Positions 8,524 to 17,562 are shown, counted from the stretch's first letter. The stretch is 64,000 bases of DNA from Hallella seregens ATCC 51272 (GCF_000518545.1 NZ_JADU01000001.1:1-64000); one strand, 5' to 3'. The notes: generated by a model not told the origin, from the letters alone. Translations and numbers: made by a program.

Positions 8524-10800
8524 ATGAATTACGCAGACATTATTTTGCCCCTGCCTTTGGAAGGCACGTTCACCTATGCCGTCAGCGACGCTCTGGCGGG
8601 TCGTTGCGCCGTGGGTGTGCGCGTGCTTGTGCCCTTTGGCAAGAGCAAGACTTACGCTGCACTGATTGTCCGCGTACACTCCGAAGCCCCCCAGATGGCT
8701 GCCGACAAGCTGAAATCGGTGCTGGCCGTGCTCGACGACGCCCCCATCTTGCTGCCCCGACAGCTGCGCCTGTGGCAGTGGCTCTCCGCTTATTACATGG
8801 CCCCGTTGGGCGACATCTTCAAGGCCGCCCTGCCTTCGGGCCTCAAGGCCGATACCGGCTACCGGCCCAAGACCGAGACCTGCGTCACCCTTGGCCCCAA
8901 GTTTCGCACCGAGCCCGCCCTGCATGCCGCCCTCGGCATGCTGCGCAGGGCCCGCCGCCAGCAGGAAGTGTTCATGGCCTACTTGCAGTTGTCGCACTGG
9001 GACACGGCGTTTGCCGATGCGCCCGCATCCGTGAAACCCTGTACGCGCGAGGAGCTGATGAACGTTACGCACTGCACTTCGGCCATCGTTCGGCAGCTTG
9101 TAGACCACGGCTTGCTCCGGCTCTACGACCAGGAGGTGGGGCGCCTCAACGATGCCGGCGACCCCCATCTCGAGTATGTGAAGCCGCTGAGCGCCGCCCA
9201 GGGCGAGGCCTATGGCCGGTTGCTCGACCAGTGGCGGCAGAAAGACGTGGTGTTGCTCCACGGCGTCACCTCCAGCGGCAAGACCGAAATCTACATCCAT
9301 CTCATCAGCCGCACCCTTGCCGAGGGCAAACAAGTGCTCTATCTGCTGCCCGAGATAGCCCTCACGGTGCAAATCATGCAGCGGCTGCAGCACGTGTTCG
9401 GCCGCCGTCTGGGCATCTACCATTCCCGGTACAGTGACGCCGAGCGTGTGGAAATTTGGAACAAGCAGCTCTCGGCCCAGCCCTACGACGTGGTTCTCGG
9501 GGCCCGCTCGGCCGTGTTCCTGCCCTTTCAGCGGCTGGGCCTTGTCATCATCGACGAGGAGCACGAGACCAGCTTCAAGCAGCAGGACCCCGCGCCCCGA
9601 TACCATGCACGCAGCGCCGCCATCGTGCTGGCCGCCATGTATGGGGCCAAAACACTGCTGGGTACGGCCACGCCGTCGATGGAGAGCTACTACAATGCAC
9701 AGACGGGAAAATACGGTCTTGTGACCCTCGCCACGCGTTATCAGGGCCTTGCCCTGCCCGAGGTACGGGTGGTCGACATCAAGGACCTGCGCCGCCGCCG
9801 CATGATGAGCGGCCCCTTTTCGCCCGCGCTGCTCCGCGCTATGCGCGAGGCCCTGGCCGCCGGCCGGCAGGTCATCCTCTTCCAAAACCGACGTGGCTTT
9901 GCCCCGATGATAGAGTGCAAGGTGTGCGGCTGGGTGCCGAAGTGCAAGAACTGCGACGTGTCGCTCACCTTCCACAAACGGCTCAACCTGCTCACCTGCC
10001 ACTATTGCGGCTTCACCTATGCCGTGCCTACGGTGTGCCCCAACTGCGGCAACCCAGACCTTACGGGGCGGGGCTACGGCACGGAAAAGATAGAAGACCA
10101 GGTGGAGGCCCTGTTTCCCGAGGCCCGTGTGGGGCGCATGGACCTCGACACCACCCACACGCGCGGGGCCTACGAGCGCATCATCGCCGACTTTGGTCGG
10201 GGCAAGACCAACGTGCTCATCGGCACGCAGATGGTGACCAAGGGCCTCGACTTCGACCGGGTGGCCGTGGTGGGCATTCTCGATGCCGACTCCATGCTCA
10301 ACTATCCCGACTTCCGGGCCTACGAGCATGCGTTCATGATGATGAGTCAGGTGAGTGGCCGCGCCGGCCGCAAGGACAGTCGCGGCCTCGTCATCTTGCA
10401 GACGCGGAGCCCGCAGCTGCCTGTGGTGCAGCAAGTGGTGCACAACGACTATGCCGCCCTCTACCGCGACCTGCTGGCCGAGCGCGAGCTCTTCCGCTAT
10501 CCGCCGTTCTGCCATCTGGTCTATGTCTACCTGAAGCACAAGCAGGAGGGGCTGGTCGAGGCGGCGGCACAGGAGATGGGCGCCCTGTTGCGCCGCCACT
10601 TCGGCGAGCGGGTGCTGGGGCCCGACAAGCCGGCCGTGGCCCGGGTGAAGGCCATGAGCATCCGCAAGATAGTCATCAAGCTGGAAAACGGCGTCAGCCA
10701 GACCCAGGCGCGCGCCGCTCTGCGGCAGGTGCAGCAGCAGATGATGCAGCAGCCCGGTTACAAGTCGCTCACCATTTATTACGACGTCGACCCGCTTTAA
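8524..10800 (+). CDS. priA: Primosomal protein N' (replication restart helicase PriA)
   Basis: A 758-residue superfamily 2 helicase. It has the N-terminal 3'-DNA-binding domain (MNYADIILPLPLEGTFTYAV), Walker A GVTSSGKTE (about residue 247), DEEH box (about 344), and the PriA zinc-binding insert with eight cysteines (CKVCGW, CKNC, CHYCG, CPNCG, about 466-505). The C-terminal helicase motifs include GTQMVTKGLDFDRV and QVSGRAGR. PriA recognises stalled forks and D-loops and reloads DnaB. Length is normal. The start at 8524 follows the DNA-binding domain homology. It lies between repeat-filled gaps on both sides and is probably transcribed alone. Confidence 0.96.
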   Translation: MNYADIILPLPLEGTFTYAVSDALAGRCAVGVRVLVPFGKSKTYAALIVRVHSEAPQMAADKLKSVLAVLDDAPILLPRQLRLWQWLSAYYMAPLGDIFKAALPSGLKADTGYRPKTETCVTLGPKFRTEPALHAALGMLRRARRQQEVFMAYLQLSHWDTAFADAPASVKPCTREELMNVTHCTSAIVRQLVDHGLLRLYDQEVGRLNDAGDPHLEYVKPLSAAQGEAYGRLLDQWRQKDVVLLHGVTSSGKTEIYIHLISRTLAEGKQVLYLLPEIALTVQIMQRLQHVFGRRLGIYHSRYSDAERVEIWNKQLSAQPYDVVLGARSAVFLPFQRLGLVIIDEEHETSFKQQDPAPRYHARSAAIVLAAMYGAKTLLGTATPSMESYYNAQTGKYGLVTLATRYQGLALPEVRVVDIKDLRRRRMMSGPFSPALLRAMREALAAGRQVILFQNRRGFAPMIECKVCGWVPKCKNCDVSLTFHKRLNLLTCHYCGFTYAVPTVCPNCGNPDLTGRGYGTEKIEDQVEALFPEARVGRMDLDTTHTRGAYERIIADFGRGKTNVLIGTQMVTKGLDFDRVAVVGILDADSMLNYPDFRAYEHAFMMMSQVSGRAGRKDSRGLVILQTRSPQLPVVQQVVHNDYAALYRDLLAERELFRYPPFCHLVYVYLKHKQEGLVEAAAQEMGALLRRHFGERVLGPDKPAVARVKAMSIRKIVIKLENGVSQTQARAALRQVQQQMMQQPGYKSLTIYYDVDPL

Positions 10801-10857
10801 TCCCTTCCCCCGCTTTTTGTCGGTCAGCCCTTGGCTGTTTGGCCGCCGCGCCTCCAC

Positions 10858-10967
10858 GGCTTTTTCGTCGTGCGGTGGCGGCTTTTTCGCGTGGCGTTTA
10901 CGGTGTTTTCGCGATGCGTCCACGGCTTTTTCGCATGGCGTTTACGGGGTTTTTGTCGGGGGGTGCC
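10858..10967. repeat. 22-bp minisatellite, about five units
   Basis: Units start at 10858, 10880, 10902, 10924 and 10946, each exactly 22 bp, with a core GG(C/T)(T/G)TTTTCG and often GGCGTTTAC at the end. The last unit is degraded, and a decayed unit may precede the first. It lies in the 344-bp gap between the convergent genes priA and the OmpP1-like porin. The unit length is not a multiple of three. Confidence 0.8.
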
Positions 10968-11044
10968 GACCTTGCCGGCCGTCGGCCCGGCCCTTGCGGG
11001 GCTTCTCTCTCCTTTTGAATCCGCAGGGAGAAGCTCAAAAAAAG

Positions 11045-11085
11045 ATTGCGACAGAGGCGCATGGTCTGTTGCCGCCTGTCGCAAT
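11045..11085. terminator. Hairpin between convergent priA and porin gene
   Basis: ATTGCGACA (11045-11053) pairs with TGTCGCAAT (11077-11085), and GGCG pairs with CGCC inside after a 2-nt bulge. The stem lies between two converging genes and may end transcription. There is no T run on the plus side; on the minus side the arm is followed by CTTTTTTT, so it fits a terminator for the minus-strand gene only if readthrough extends there. Confidence 0.5.
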
Positions 11086-11144
11086 GGGAGGGTAACAAGG
11101 TTGGAGTTTGTTGTGTTGTGGCCCGCGGGCCACGTGTCATGGCC

Positions 11145-12671
11145 TTAGAAGTCGATGTCCAGGCCCACGCCAAACACGTGGTTCGTGCGGGTATAGTCGG
11201 CCGTGTAGTTGCCTACGACTGTGGTCTCGCTGGTCTTCTCGTGTCCGTAGAGCGTGCAGAAATAGGCTGCGTTGACACTCATTTTCTTGGAGATGTGCAG
11301 CCGGACGCCGCCGCCGATGGAGTTGGAGCTGGTCACAAACGACCTGTCGGCCATGTACTCCGGCGTGAGTCCGTAGCTGGTGTTCTGCCATCCTGCGCTC
11401 ACCGTCACCGTCTTGCTGGCGTCGAATTCTGCCCCGGCGTTCCACTCCATGGTGCCTCGAGAGAGCTTGTCCTCCCGGTGGCCGTAGGCCGTGGCCTGCT
11501 TGTCCCAGAAGTAATGGAAGCCTACATTGAGGCGCAGGGGGTCGATGGGGCTGTAGCCCACGCCGGCCGTGAGCAGGGCGGGAATGTCTGCTGCAATCTT
11601 CTTGCCGTCCTCATACTCGCCGATCGACTCGCCCAGCTTGGTGTCGAACTGCGTTTTCAGGGCCATCATGGTGTTGGCCACGGCGGGCGCGTTCAGCACG
11701 GCCGCGGCCGCAGCCTCGGACACACCGGCCTCCTTGAAGGCGGCCATCAGGTTGGCCGGCAGGTTGCCGATGCTCGGAGCCTGGTTCACCGACTCCGTCT
11801 TCAGGCGCATGCGCGTCTTGAATTCATACTTGGCGGCGAAGTTCCAACGGCCCAGTTTGTAGTCCACGCTTAGGATGGGGGTGAAGCCCACGCCCGTCTG
11901 GTCGCTGTTGAGTTCGATGTCGGCCGAGTTGGTTTTCGTGGGATCGAGCATGCGGTAGAGGGGCACCCGGCCCACCTTGATGTTTCTCACGTAGCCGTAG
12001 TAGTTGCTCATCGCATACACGCCGCGCACGCCTGCAAAGACGCTCAGCGAGGGATTGAAGCGGTAGGCTGCGCCGAGCGAGAGGCCGTAGTAGTACTGGC
12101 GGCCGCGCATGTAGCTGTCGAAGCTGTAGCTGCCCTTGCTGCCGAAGTGGGCGTCGTCCGTGAACAGGCGGGCCCCCATGGTCTGGTCGATGGCTCCGGC
12201 CAGGGCGCAGGCCCCCACGGCAGTCTCGCCTACAATCTTCTCGAACGAGCCCAGGCCGTCGTCGAAGGTGCACTTGCCGCCGCCGCCGCCCACGGCAAAG
12301 TTGCTCTGGAACGAGAATTTCTTCCAGTTGTAGGCAAACTGGAACGAGGGAAGCACGGGTGCAAAGGCCTTGCCTTGGAACTTGCGGCGGGTGGAGGCGT
12401 TGGCTGTGTTGTTGGCAAAGAGGGGATATTCGTTTTGGATGGTACGGGTCTGGAACACCAGCTGCCAGTTGATGGAGAGATGGGCTCCGGGATTCATAAA
12501 GGCGACGCCGGCGGGGTTGGAGTAGACGCCGTCGATGCCGATGGCTGCGTCACGCGAAAAATGGCGGTTGAAAGCCACGTTTTGGTTGGTGTTGGTGAGC
12601 AGACCGCCGGCCACAGCAGCCTGTGAAGCCGTTAAGGCAACGGCCATAACAGCTAATTTTAATCTTGTCAT
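11145..12671 (-). CDS. Outer membrane transport protein, OmpP1/FadL/TodX family
   Basis: A 508-residue protein with signal peptide (MTRLKLAVMAVALTASQAAVA) and the family start GGLLTNTNQNVAFNRHFSRDAAIGIDGVYSNPAGVAFM, close to the NPA-containing N-terminal hatch motif of FadL-type channels. The remainder is beta-strand rich, ending FGVGLDIDF with a terminal aromatic. FadL-type proteins pass hydrophobic compounds across the outer membrane; the substrate here is unknown. I use the ATG at 12671 rather than one ten codons upstream because it opens the signal peptide directly. A TACCTTTG box on the minus strand (12706-12699) is a plausible -7. Convergent with priA. Confidence 0.88.
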   Translation of the reverse strand: MTRLKLAVMAVALTASQAAVAGGLLTNTNQNVAFNRHFSRDAAIGIDGVYSNPAGVAFMNPGAHLSINWQLVFQTRTIQNEYPLFANNTANASTRRKFQGKAFAPVLPSFQFAYNWKKFSFQSNFAVGGGGGKCTFDDGLGSFEKIVGETAVGACALAGAIDQTMGARLFTDDAHFGSKGSYSFDSYMRGRQYYYGLSLGAAYRFNPSLSVFAGVRGVYAMSNYYGYVRNIKVGRVPLYRMLDPTKTNSADIELNSDQTGVGFTPILSVDYKLGRWNFAAKYEFKTRMRLKTESVNQAPSIGNLPANLMAAFKEAGVSEAAAAAVLNAPAVANTMMALKTQFDTKLGESIGEYEDGKKIAADIPALLTAGVGYSPIDPLRLNVGFHYFWDKQATAYGHREDKLSRGTMEWNAGAEFDASKTVTVSAGWQNTSYGLTPEYMADRSFVTSSNSIGGGVRLHISKKMSVNAAYFCTLYGHEKTSETTVVGNYTADYTRTNHVFGVGLDIDF

Positions 12672-12698
12672 CTTAAAAACATTTAAATATATTGGTTG

Positions 12699-12706
12699 CA
12701 AAGGTA
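12699..12706 (-). promoter_or_regulatory. -7 promoter element (TACCTTTG) for the porin gene
   Basis: Read on the minus strand, TACCTTTG fits TAnnTTTG about 27 nt before the porin ATG. No convincing TTTG is found 19-20 bp further upstream, so the promoter call rests on the -7 box only. Confidence 0.5.
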
Positions 12707-12890
12707 CACCGATTGTTCTAAATGTCGGATAGTTTGTGGCTATATTTATAATACGTTAACACGATGTGTAGGCCTTCAAACGAGCGTCCATGCACCTTGT
12801 TATCGTTGGGGCATGAACGGTTGGCGAGGGCTGCACGCTCCCCGTTTTTCTCCTTTTCGGGGAAGCACCGGCGGTCCTTACGTTCTTTGC

Positions 12891-12989
12891 TATCCTCGAA
12901 AAAATGTAGAAAAATAGCATTTGTATCCTCTAAAAAGTGTGGTTTTTCCTTGTTTTTATCCTCGAAAAAATGTAATTTTGCTTTAAAAT
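12891..12989. repeat. Three 33-bp repeats carrying a promoter
   Basis: Units beginning TATCCTC start at 12891, 12924 and 12957, exactly 33 bp apart. Each continues with an A-rich stretch and (A/G)TGT. The third unit ends in the -7 box of the ATPase gene. They sit in the 327-bp divergent gap between the porin and the broken ATPase gene. Confidence 0.82.
12950..12980 (+). promoter_or_regulatory. Promoter for the broken DUF4143 ATPase gene
   Basis: TTG at 12950-12952, a 20-bp spacer and TAATTTTG at 12973-12980 fit the Bacteroidetes promoter pattern. The start of transcription would be near 12987, only about 12 nt before the ATG at 12999. Confidence 0.6.
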
Positions 12990-12998
12990 CAGCTGAAT

Positions 12999-14306
12999 AT
13001 GAAGCGGAAAGCATTGGAACGACTACAAGCATGGAAAGCAAGTGCGGAGCGGAAACCGCTCTTTCTCCTTGGTGCACGCCAGGTAGGAAAGACGTGACTC
13101 ATGAGGGAGTTTGGCATGGAGTGCTACGAATCGGTTGCCTATATCAACTGCGATGCAGAGCCTTTGGCCAAGGGTTTGTTCACCGACGATTATAGCATTG
13201 AGCGCATTCTGTTTGCCGTACAGGCTATATCGGGAGTCAAACCGGAGCCGGGCAAAACGCTGTTGGTCTTCGATGAGATACAGGAGGTGCTACGTGGACT
13301 GCACAGCTTGAAGTATTTTCAGGAGAATGCGCCCGAATATCATGTAATGGCCGCAGGTTCCCTGCTGGGCATTACGCTTCACCAGGGCGACTCGTTTCCT
13401 GTCGGCAAGGTGGATATGATGTCCGTCCATCCCATGGACTTTGAGGAGTTTTTGGAGGCAAACGGCGAAGAAGCATTGTTGCAGATTCTTCGTCAAGGCG
13501 ACTGGAAAATGATGGATATGTTTGCATCCAAGTTCATAGAGCAGCTTCGCTACTATTATTTTGTGGGTGGAATGCCCGAGGTTGTCTCACGCTTCGTCGA
13601 GCATCATGATTTGGCAGAGGTGCGACGACTTCAGCAAAACATTCTGGAAGCCTATCGCAACGATATATCCAAGCATAGTTCCAAAACGGAGAATGTCCGT
13701 ATCGGGCAAGTGCTGGCCAGCCTTCCCTCGCAGTTGGCCAAGGAAAACAAGAAGTTTGTCTATGGAGTTGTCAGGCAGGGAGCACGCGCGAAAGACTATG
13801 AGCTGGCCATACAATGGCTCATTGATGCAGGGATCATTCACAAAGTAAGCCGCGTGAAAGAGATTCTGTCGCCTGTGAAGTTCTATGAAGATCCGAGTGC
13901 TTTCAAGGTTTTTCTGCTCGATTGCGGCCTGTTTGGCTGTATGGCGGATGCTCCTGCCAGAGAAATGCTGATAGGAAGCAACGTCTTTAGAGAGTTCAAA
14001 GGCTCTTTTTCCGAGCAGTTTGTCTTGCAGCAGCTAGCCTCAATGGGGTTGACCGCTTATTATTGGAGCAATGATACAAGCCCTGCGGAAATAGATTTTG
14101 TTGTCCAAACCGCGGAAAGAGTTATCCCGATTGAGGTTAAGGCCGAAGAGAACGTCCGTGCACGCTCCATGAAAACTTATATTGACAATCATCCCGATGC
14201 CCGTTTGAAGGGCCTCCGTCTCTCGATGAAAGGATACGTTGACCAGAGTTGGATGGAGAACGTGCCCCTGTATGGCATGCTCAAGTACGCCTTTGTGAAA
14301 GGCTGA
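12999..14306 (+). pseudogene. DUF4143-type AAA ATPase, interrupted by TGA after Walker A
   Basis: From ATG 12999 the frame encodes MKRKALERLQAWKAS..., then LFLLGARQVGKT, a complete Walker A motif, and then TGA at 13095-13097. The frame continues as LMREFGMECYESVAYINCD with no further stop to 14306. Related ATPases usually read GKTWLMREFG here, so the stop looks like a single TGG to TGA change of a Trp codon. Downstream are Walker B (LLVFDEIQEV), the AAGSLLG sensor-like segment, and the DUF4143 C-terminal part with EIDFVVQ...VIPIEVKAEE, a PD-(D/E)xK-like signature. An ATG at 13101 could start a 401-residue product lacking Walker A, which should not bind ATP normally. The role of the family is unclear. 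A sequencing error is possible. Confidence 0.85.
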
Positions 14307-14325
14307 TAATAGTATGGTGGTATAT

Positions 14326-15465
14326 CTATAATGTATTAACGCAATCTTCATTTTTTGTTCTTTCAATCAATTTTGCCTCAATTTCTTCGATGGTAGGCAT
14401 TGTTCCCTCTAATGTCTCAGGATAGAATTTCTCAAGGTCGTACTCGGATATGGCTATCGGTTGGCTGCTTGATTCCAAGGCGAATTGTGCTTGTATTTTG
14501 TCTTTTTCCTTGCAGATGAGCAAACCTATGGTTGGATTGTCGCGCCCCTCCCTGCGTAGAATGTGATTGCATGCAACGACATATCCTCCCAACTGTCCGA
14601 TGTCAGGGAAAGAGAACTTGCCGATTTTGACCTCTATAACTACATAGCAAGACAGTTTAAGATTGTAGAAAAGTAAGTCAACGAAATTCTCTGTGTTGCC
14701 TATTTCCAACTGATATTCCTTGCCCACATAGGCGAATCCTGTACCCAACTCTGTGAGAAACCGAGTGATATTGTTCAGCAAAGCATCTTTGAGTATTCGC
14801 TCGTTGTAAGGCTTGGCAACTCCTGTAAATGCAAAGTTGTAAGGGTCTTTGGTGAGTTCCTGTGCCAAATTGCTGTCGGTAGAGGGCAGTGTATTCTTGA
14901 AATTGGTCAATGCTTTGCCCTGTCGCTCGTAGAGATTGGACGATATGGCGTTGAGTAACAGAGAACGACTCCAACCCTTTTCTACTGTTTGCAATACATA
15001 GAAAACGGCCTTTTCAGGATTTTCAGAACACTTGTCTATCAGTATTTTGTGATGCCCCCAAGGCACGCAGAAAATGCCTTCTTGAAGTTTTGCCCCAGCT
15101 TGGGGCATATTGCCCTTGGTTGTTTTTGCCCCAGCTTGGGGCAAACTTGTCATTATCGGATGATAGAGCAGGAAGAACTGCTTGCAATAGTAGATATTGC
15201 GCTGTGTCAGTCCGCTCATATCAGGCATGGAATCTTTCAAGTCGACGGCCAAGCGACTTATTACTTTCTCACCCCAGCGTTTCTCTATGCGTAAGGCCAC
15301 AATGTCTCTGCCCAGTTCCCAATAGAAACGAAGCATCTCTTCGTTAACTTTGATAGCAGCCTTGATTTGGCTCTGACGGTAACGCTTGCACAGTCTCCTT
15401 ATCCATAGTTGATATTCTTTATCTACAATGTTGATAGATTTATTCATATATTTTTGTTGTTTCAT
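14326..15465 (-). CDS. DUF1016 / YhcG-type PD-(D/E)xK nuclease-domain protein
   Basis: A 379-residue protein. The N-terminal part (about 15-110; IKAAIKVNEEMLRFYWELGRDI, SGLTQRNIYYCKQFF) matches the DUF1016 N-terminal domain. The C-terminal part (about 200-345) carries FVDLLFYNLKLSCYVVIEVKIGKF, the D...ExK core of a PD-(D/E)xK nuclease-like fold, then GYVVACN and PTIGLLICKEKD. Members are often found as accessory or mobile genes near restriction systems; a nuclease role has been proposed, not shown here. Residues about 108-127 contain a duplicated PQAGAK motif encoded by repeated palindromes (separate entry). It starts 21 bp after pgpH in the same direction and converges on the broken ATPase gene with a 19-bp gap. 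M7 (15447) is an alternative start. Confidence 0.88.
   Translation of the reverse strand: MKQQKYMNKSINIVDKEYQLWIRRLCKRYRQSQIKAAIKVNEEMLRFYWELGRDIVALRIEKRWGEKVISRLAVDLKDSMPDMSGLTQRNIYYCKQFFLLYHPIMTSLPQAGAKTTKGNMPQAGAKLQEGIFCVPWGHHKILIDKCSENPEKAVFYVLQTVEKGWSRSLLLNAISSNLYERQGKALTNFKNTLPSTDSNLAQELTKDPYNFAFTGVAKPYNERILKDALLNNITRFLTELGTGFAYVGKEYQLEIGNTENFVDLLFYNLKLSCYVVIEVKIGKFSFPDIGQLGGYVVACNHILRREGRDNPTIGLLICKEKDKIQAQFALESSSQPIAISEYDLEKFYPETLEGTMPTIEEIEAKLIERTKNEDCVNTL
15091..15144. repeat. Duplicated palindrome TGCCCCAgctTGGGGCA within the DUF1016 gene
   Basis: The same inverted repeat occurs at 15091-15107 and, with one more base pair, at 15126-15144 (TTGCCCCA, GCT, TGGGGCAA). On the coding strand each encodes (M/L)PQAGAK. 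The copies are 36 bp apart, so the frame is kept. Confidence 0.85.
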
Positions 15466-15486
15466 TGTGATTTGCCCGCCGGCAGC

Positions 15487-17562
15487 TTACGCCTTGCGGC
15501 TGGCCGGATATTGGATGCGGGTGTGGTAGATGGCTTTAAGACGGTCGATGAGCACCTGCTTGGCCACGGCAATGTCGTAGAACGTGATCTTGCATTCCTT
15601 GAAGTTGCCGTCGGCCACTTGCTGGTCGATGAGCTTGTTCACGAGGGAGCTGATGTTCTCCTCGGTGTACTCCTTGAGCGAGTGCGACGCGGCCTCGCAC
15701 GTGTCGGCCATCATGAGAATGGCCTGTTCACGCGTGTAGGGGTTGGGGCCGGGATAGGTGAACAGCTCCTTGTCGACAATTTCGTCGGGGTGCTCGTTCT
15801 GATACTTGATGTAGAAATACTTGGCCAGTCCGTGCCCGTGATGGGTGAGAATGAAGTCGCGGATGATGACCGGCAGGTTGGCCTCCTCGGCCAGTTTCAC
15901 GCCGTTGGCCACATGACTGATGATGATACGCGCACTCTCCTTGTCGGTGAGGTTGTCGTGCGGGTTGACGCCGCCCTGCTGGTTCTCGGTGAAAAAGGCC
16001 GGGTTGACCATCTTGCCGATGTCGTGGTACAGGGCGCCCGTGCGCACAAGGGTGCTGTTGGCCCCAATCTTGTTGGCAATTTCTGAGGCCAGGTTGCCCA
16101 CGGTGATGGAGTGCTGAAAGGTGCCGGGGGCCACCTCGCTGAGGTTGCGCAGCAGCCCCTTGTTGGTGTTGGATAGTTCGATGAGCGTGATGGCCGACAC
16201 GAAGCCAAAGGCTTTTTCGATGAGAAACATCAGCGGATAGGCCAGCAACAGCAGTACGCCGTTGATGAGGAAGTGGTAGTACATGCTGGTGTCGAGTGTA
16301 AATTCTTCGACGCTCTGCATGAGTTTCAGCGTGAAATAGGTGAGACTCATGGCCAAAAACACCATGAGGGCGGTGCGGAACACCTGTGCGCGCGACGACA
16401 TTTCGCGCAGCGAGTAGATGGCCACGAGCCCTGCCACGGTCTGCATGACGATGAACTCAAACTGGAAGCGCACGGCCGCCGCACTGATGAGCACGGTGGT
16501 CATGTGAGTGATGAACGAGGTGCGCGAGTCGAGGAACACGCGCACGAACACAGGGACAAAGGCAAAGGGCAGAATGTAGACGCTAAAGTTGAAGTAGCTG
16601 TGCTGCATCATGAGCGACACCAGAATGGGGAACACGGTGATGAGCGTGTAGACCATGGTGATGCTGCGCGGCTTGTCGAAGTAGTCTTTGCGGAAAAGAG
16701 CCAGATAAATGGTGAAGAGCAGTACGAAGAGCAACACGTAGATGGTGTTGCCGATGAAGTTGTTGGTGAGCTGCGCCTGGGAGGCGCTGCGCCGCTGCAT
16801 CTCCTTTTCAAAGGAGTTGAGCACGCGGTAATTGTAGTCGGTTACCATCTCGCCCATGCCGATAATCTTCTGTCCGCTCATCACCATGCCGCTTGCAGGC
16901 GATATGCCGCTGAGCAAATCGTTCTTGGCTGTCTCGGAGATGGGCTTGTCGTAAATCAGGTTGGGCTCGATGTAATTGTTCAGATTGATTCGCTGCAGGG
17001 CCGTGCGCTCGGAGGCCAAGTCGGGATCAGAGAGCAGTTGCTCATAAGCCGACATGGTGGAGTAGATGCAGTTGATTTGGATGCTCTCGGCATTTTTGCC
17101 GAAGATGACACGTACCAGGCTCGTCGTGTCGTTGCGGATGATGCTGTTGTAATTGGGCGTCTCCATGATGCCGGCTTGGTAGAGGCGGTGCAGTCGGTCT
17201 ATGATGATGGCGGCAAGGCCGGCCGGCACGTTGGGGATGCCGTCTGCGAAGTCATGGCGGAACTTGTTGATTTCGTTCGTCTCCACCTGATTGTCGTAGT
17301 TGTAGTAAGGCTGGAACTGACGCAGCAACGAGTCTTTCTCCTTGGCCAGAGCCTCCTCGGTCTTGTAGATGGGGAAGTCGTATTTGGCAATGATGGTGTT
17401 GTAGTGCCAAGGTTCGCCCACTTCGTAGGTGAACTGACGGCCCTCGCTGCGGGGCAGGAACCACACAATGAGCAGCGTGGTGACCAGTACGAGGGTGCCG
17501 CGCGTGAAGAAATTGCGCCAATAGTGCTCCCTGCTGTGGCTGAACTGTTCGATAAATCTCAT
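15487..17562 (-). CDS. pgpH: 7TM-HD phosphohydrolase, PgpH-type cyclic-di-AMP phosphodiesterase
   Basis: A 691-residue membrane protein. Order: short cytoplasmic start and first transmembrane helix (about residues 20-38, TLVLVTTLLIVWFLP), an extracytoplasmic 7TMR-HDED domain (about 40-270), a seven-helix membrane block (about 275-470), and a C-terminal HD domain (about 480-640). The HD pair is seen in GALYHDIGKMVNP (about 513-514), with further ligand-type residues in SARIIISHVANG and FILTHHGHG. PgpH hydrolyses cyclic-di-AMP in Firmicutes, and Bacteroidetes homologues share the layout; that activity is inferred here. I chose ATG 17562 (MRFIEQFSHS) over an upstream ATG at 17643, which would extend into the gltX promoter region. 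Divergent from gltX. Confidence 0.9.
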   Translation of the reverse strand: MRFIEQFSHSREHYWRNFFTRGTLVLVTTLLIVWFLPRSEGRQFTYEVGEPWHYNTIIAKYDFPIYKTEEALAKEKDSLLRQFQPYYNYDNQVETNEINKFRHDFADGIPNVPAGLAAIIIDRLHRLYQAGIMETPNYNSIIRNDTTSLVRVIFGKNAESIQINCIYSTMSAYEQLLSDPDLASERTALQRINLNNYIEPNLIYDKPISETAKNDLLSGISPASGMVMSGQKIIGMGEMVTDYNYRVLNSFEKEMQRRSASQAQLTNNFIGNTIYVLLFVLLFTIYLALFRKDYFDKPRSITMVYTLITVFPILVSLMMQHSYFNFSVYILPFAFVPVFVRVFLDSRTSFITHMTTVLISAAAVRFQFEFIVMQTVAGLVAIYSLREMSSRAQVFRTALMVFLAMSLTYFTLKLMQSVEEFTLDTSMYYHFLINGVLLLLAYPLMFLIEKAFGFVSAITLIELSNTNKGLLRNLSEVAPGTFQHSITVGNLASEIANKIGANSTLVRTGALYHDIGKMVNPAFFTENQQGGVNPHDNLTDKESARIIISHVANGVKLAEEANLPVIIRDFILTHHGHGLAKYFYIKYQNEHPDEIVDKELFTYPGPNPYTREQAILMMADTCEAASHSLKEYTEENISSLVNKLIDQQVADGNFKECKITFYDIAVAKQVLIDRLKAIYHTRIQYPASRKA

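Noticed and set aside
8287-10923. An 878-codon open frame on the minus strand over priA
   Set aside because: Same reason: antisense to priA with repetitive, His-rich translation and no recognisable domain.
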